Positions 63,872-64,000 of a DNA stretch of 64,000 nt are shown here, one piece after another; within the stretch, counting starts at the first letter, position 1, and each line of letters begins with the position of its first letter. Position numbers and translations under genes: made by a program. Under the pieces are notes generated by a model that was not told the DNA's origin, made no database searches, and saw only the letters and a list, made by a program, of their open reading frames with translations. The DNA is from Rhynchopus sp. YZ270_cl-10 (Eukaryota > Euglenozoa > Diplonemea > Diplonemida > Diplonemidae), in contig OZ037841.1 in the NCBI GenBank assembly GCA_964035575.1, forward strand, positions 868,001 to 932,000, written 5' to 3'.

Positions 63872-64000
63872 ACCCCGAAGGCGAATTCAGATTCGCCCTA
63901 TATCCGGATTGAATTTAGATCCGATAGGCGAATACGGGATACACACAATAACCCACAGTATTCTCCCTATATTCAAATCTGAATACACCCAAATAGGATC
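63872..64000. repeat. Palindrome-rich patch running off the window
   Basis: GGCGAATTCAGATTCGCC, ATCCGGATTGAATTTAGATC and TATTCAAATCTGAATAC are overlapping inverted pairs. The density resembles the subterminal arrays of the elements above, so this may be the left end of another transposon. Confidence 0.5.

Noticed and set aside
1-64000. CRISPR array
   Set aside because: The regular repeats are satellites, LRR codons or palindrome arrays. None has uniform repeats with unique spacers.
1-64000. Retrotransposon or virus-like element
   Set aside because: No reverse transcriptase, capsid, packaging ATPase or long terminal repeats recognised. All elements seen are DNA transposons.

Overview
The window is nuclear DNA from a repeat-rich unicellular eukaryote, most likely a flagellate. 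Protein genes are interrupted by GT-AG introns (donors mostly GTATGY or GTGTGT, acceptors mostly CCACAG) and are separated by long, gene-poor, homopolymer-rich DNA. The proteins are cytoskeletal in character: calponin-homology plus GAR, IQ plus coiled coil plus Ig/filamin-like repeats plus PDZ, a PH/TH1-like coiled-coil protein, and an IQ/SnoaL-like coiled-coil protein. Two BspA-type leucine-rich-repeat genes are also present. Pyrimidine tracts ending in AG lie just upstream of several start codons, which would suit spliced-leader trans-splicing. Together these make a euglenozoan such as a diplonemid a reasonable guess, but this is inference and not proven by the sequence.

Layout. 1-8.7 kb: the tail of a membrane protein, then DNA built largely of short dispersed modules (here called A to F). 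8.7-11 kb: a multi-pass membrane protein gene and decayed duplicates of its 3' end. 11.4 kb: a 193-bp MITE. 12.4-14.7 kb: the IQ/SnoaL-like coiled-coil gene. 18-24.9 kb: a tandem duplication carrying two ubiquitin-like/LRR/NLS genes with different repeat numbers. 24.9-31.1 kb: a five-exon gene whose first intron is filled by a pogo/Tc1-like DNA transposon. 31.3-35.0 kb: nested palindrome-rich elements. 35.5-37.7 kb: the PH/TH1-like gene. 38.6 kb: a tyrosine-recombinase fragment. 39.7-45.1 kb: the six-exon IQ/Ig-like/PDZ gene. 45-48 kb: modular repeat DNA. 48.4-57.3 kb: a set of nested transposons holding a tyrosine recombinase, a ubiquitin-protease-like ORF and two very long satellites. 57.5-63.5 kb: a two-exon CH-GAR gene with a complete-looking hAT element in its intron. 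After 63.8 kb a further palindrome-rich stretch runs off the end.

Three patterns stand out. First, at least two large transposons with complete-looking, intron-containing transposases sit inside introns of otherwise open host genes. Second, elements of different superfamilies (hAT-like, pogo-like, unassigned) all carry dense arrays of one short palindrome next to their terminal inverted repeats. Two elements that share interior sequence carry different palindromes. Third, a small set of repeat modules makes up both the intergenic DNA and much of the intron DNA, with module D lying directly against the 3' splice site in two genes. No retroelement, virus-like element, tRNA, rRNA or CRISPR was recognised. 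All similarity statements were made by eye.
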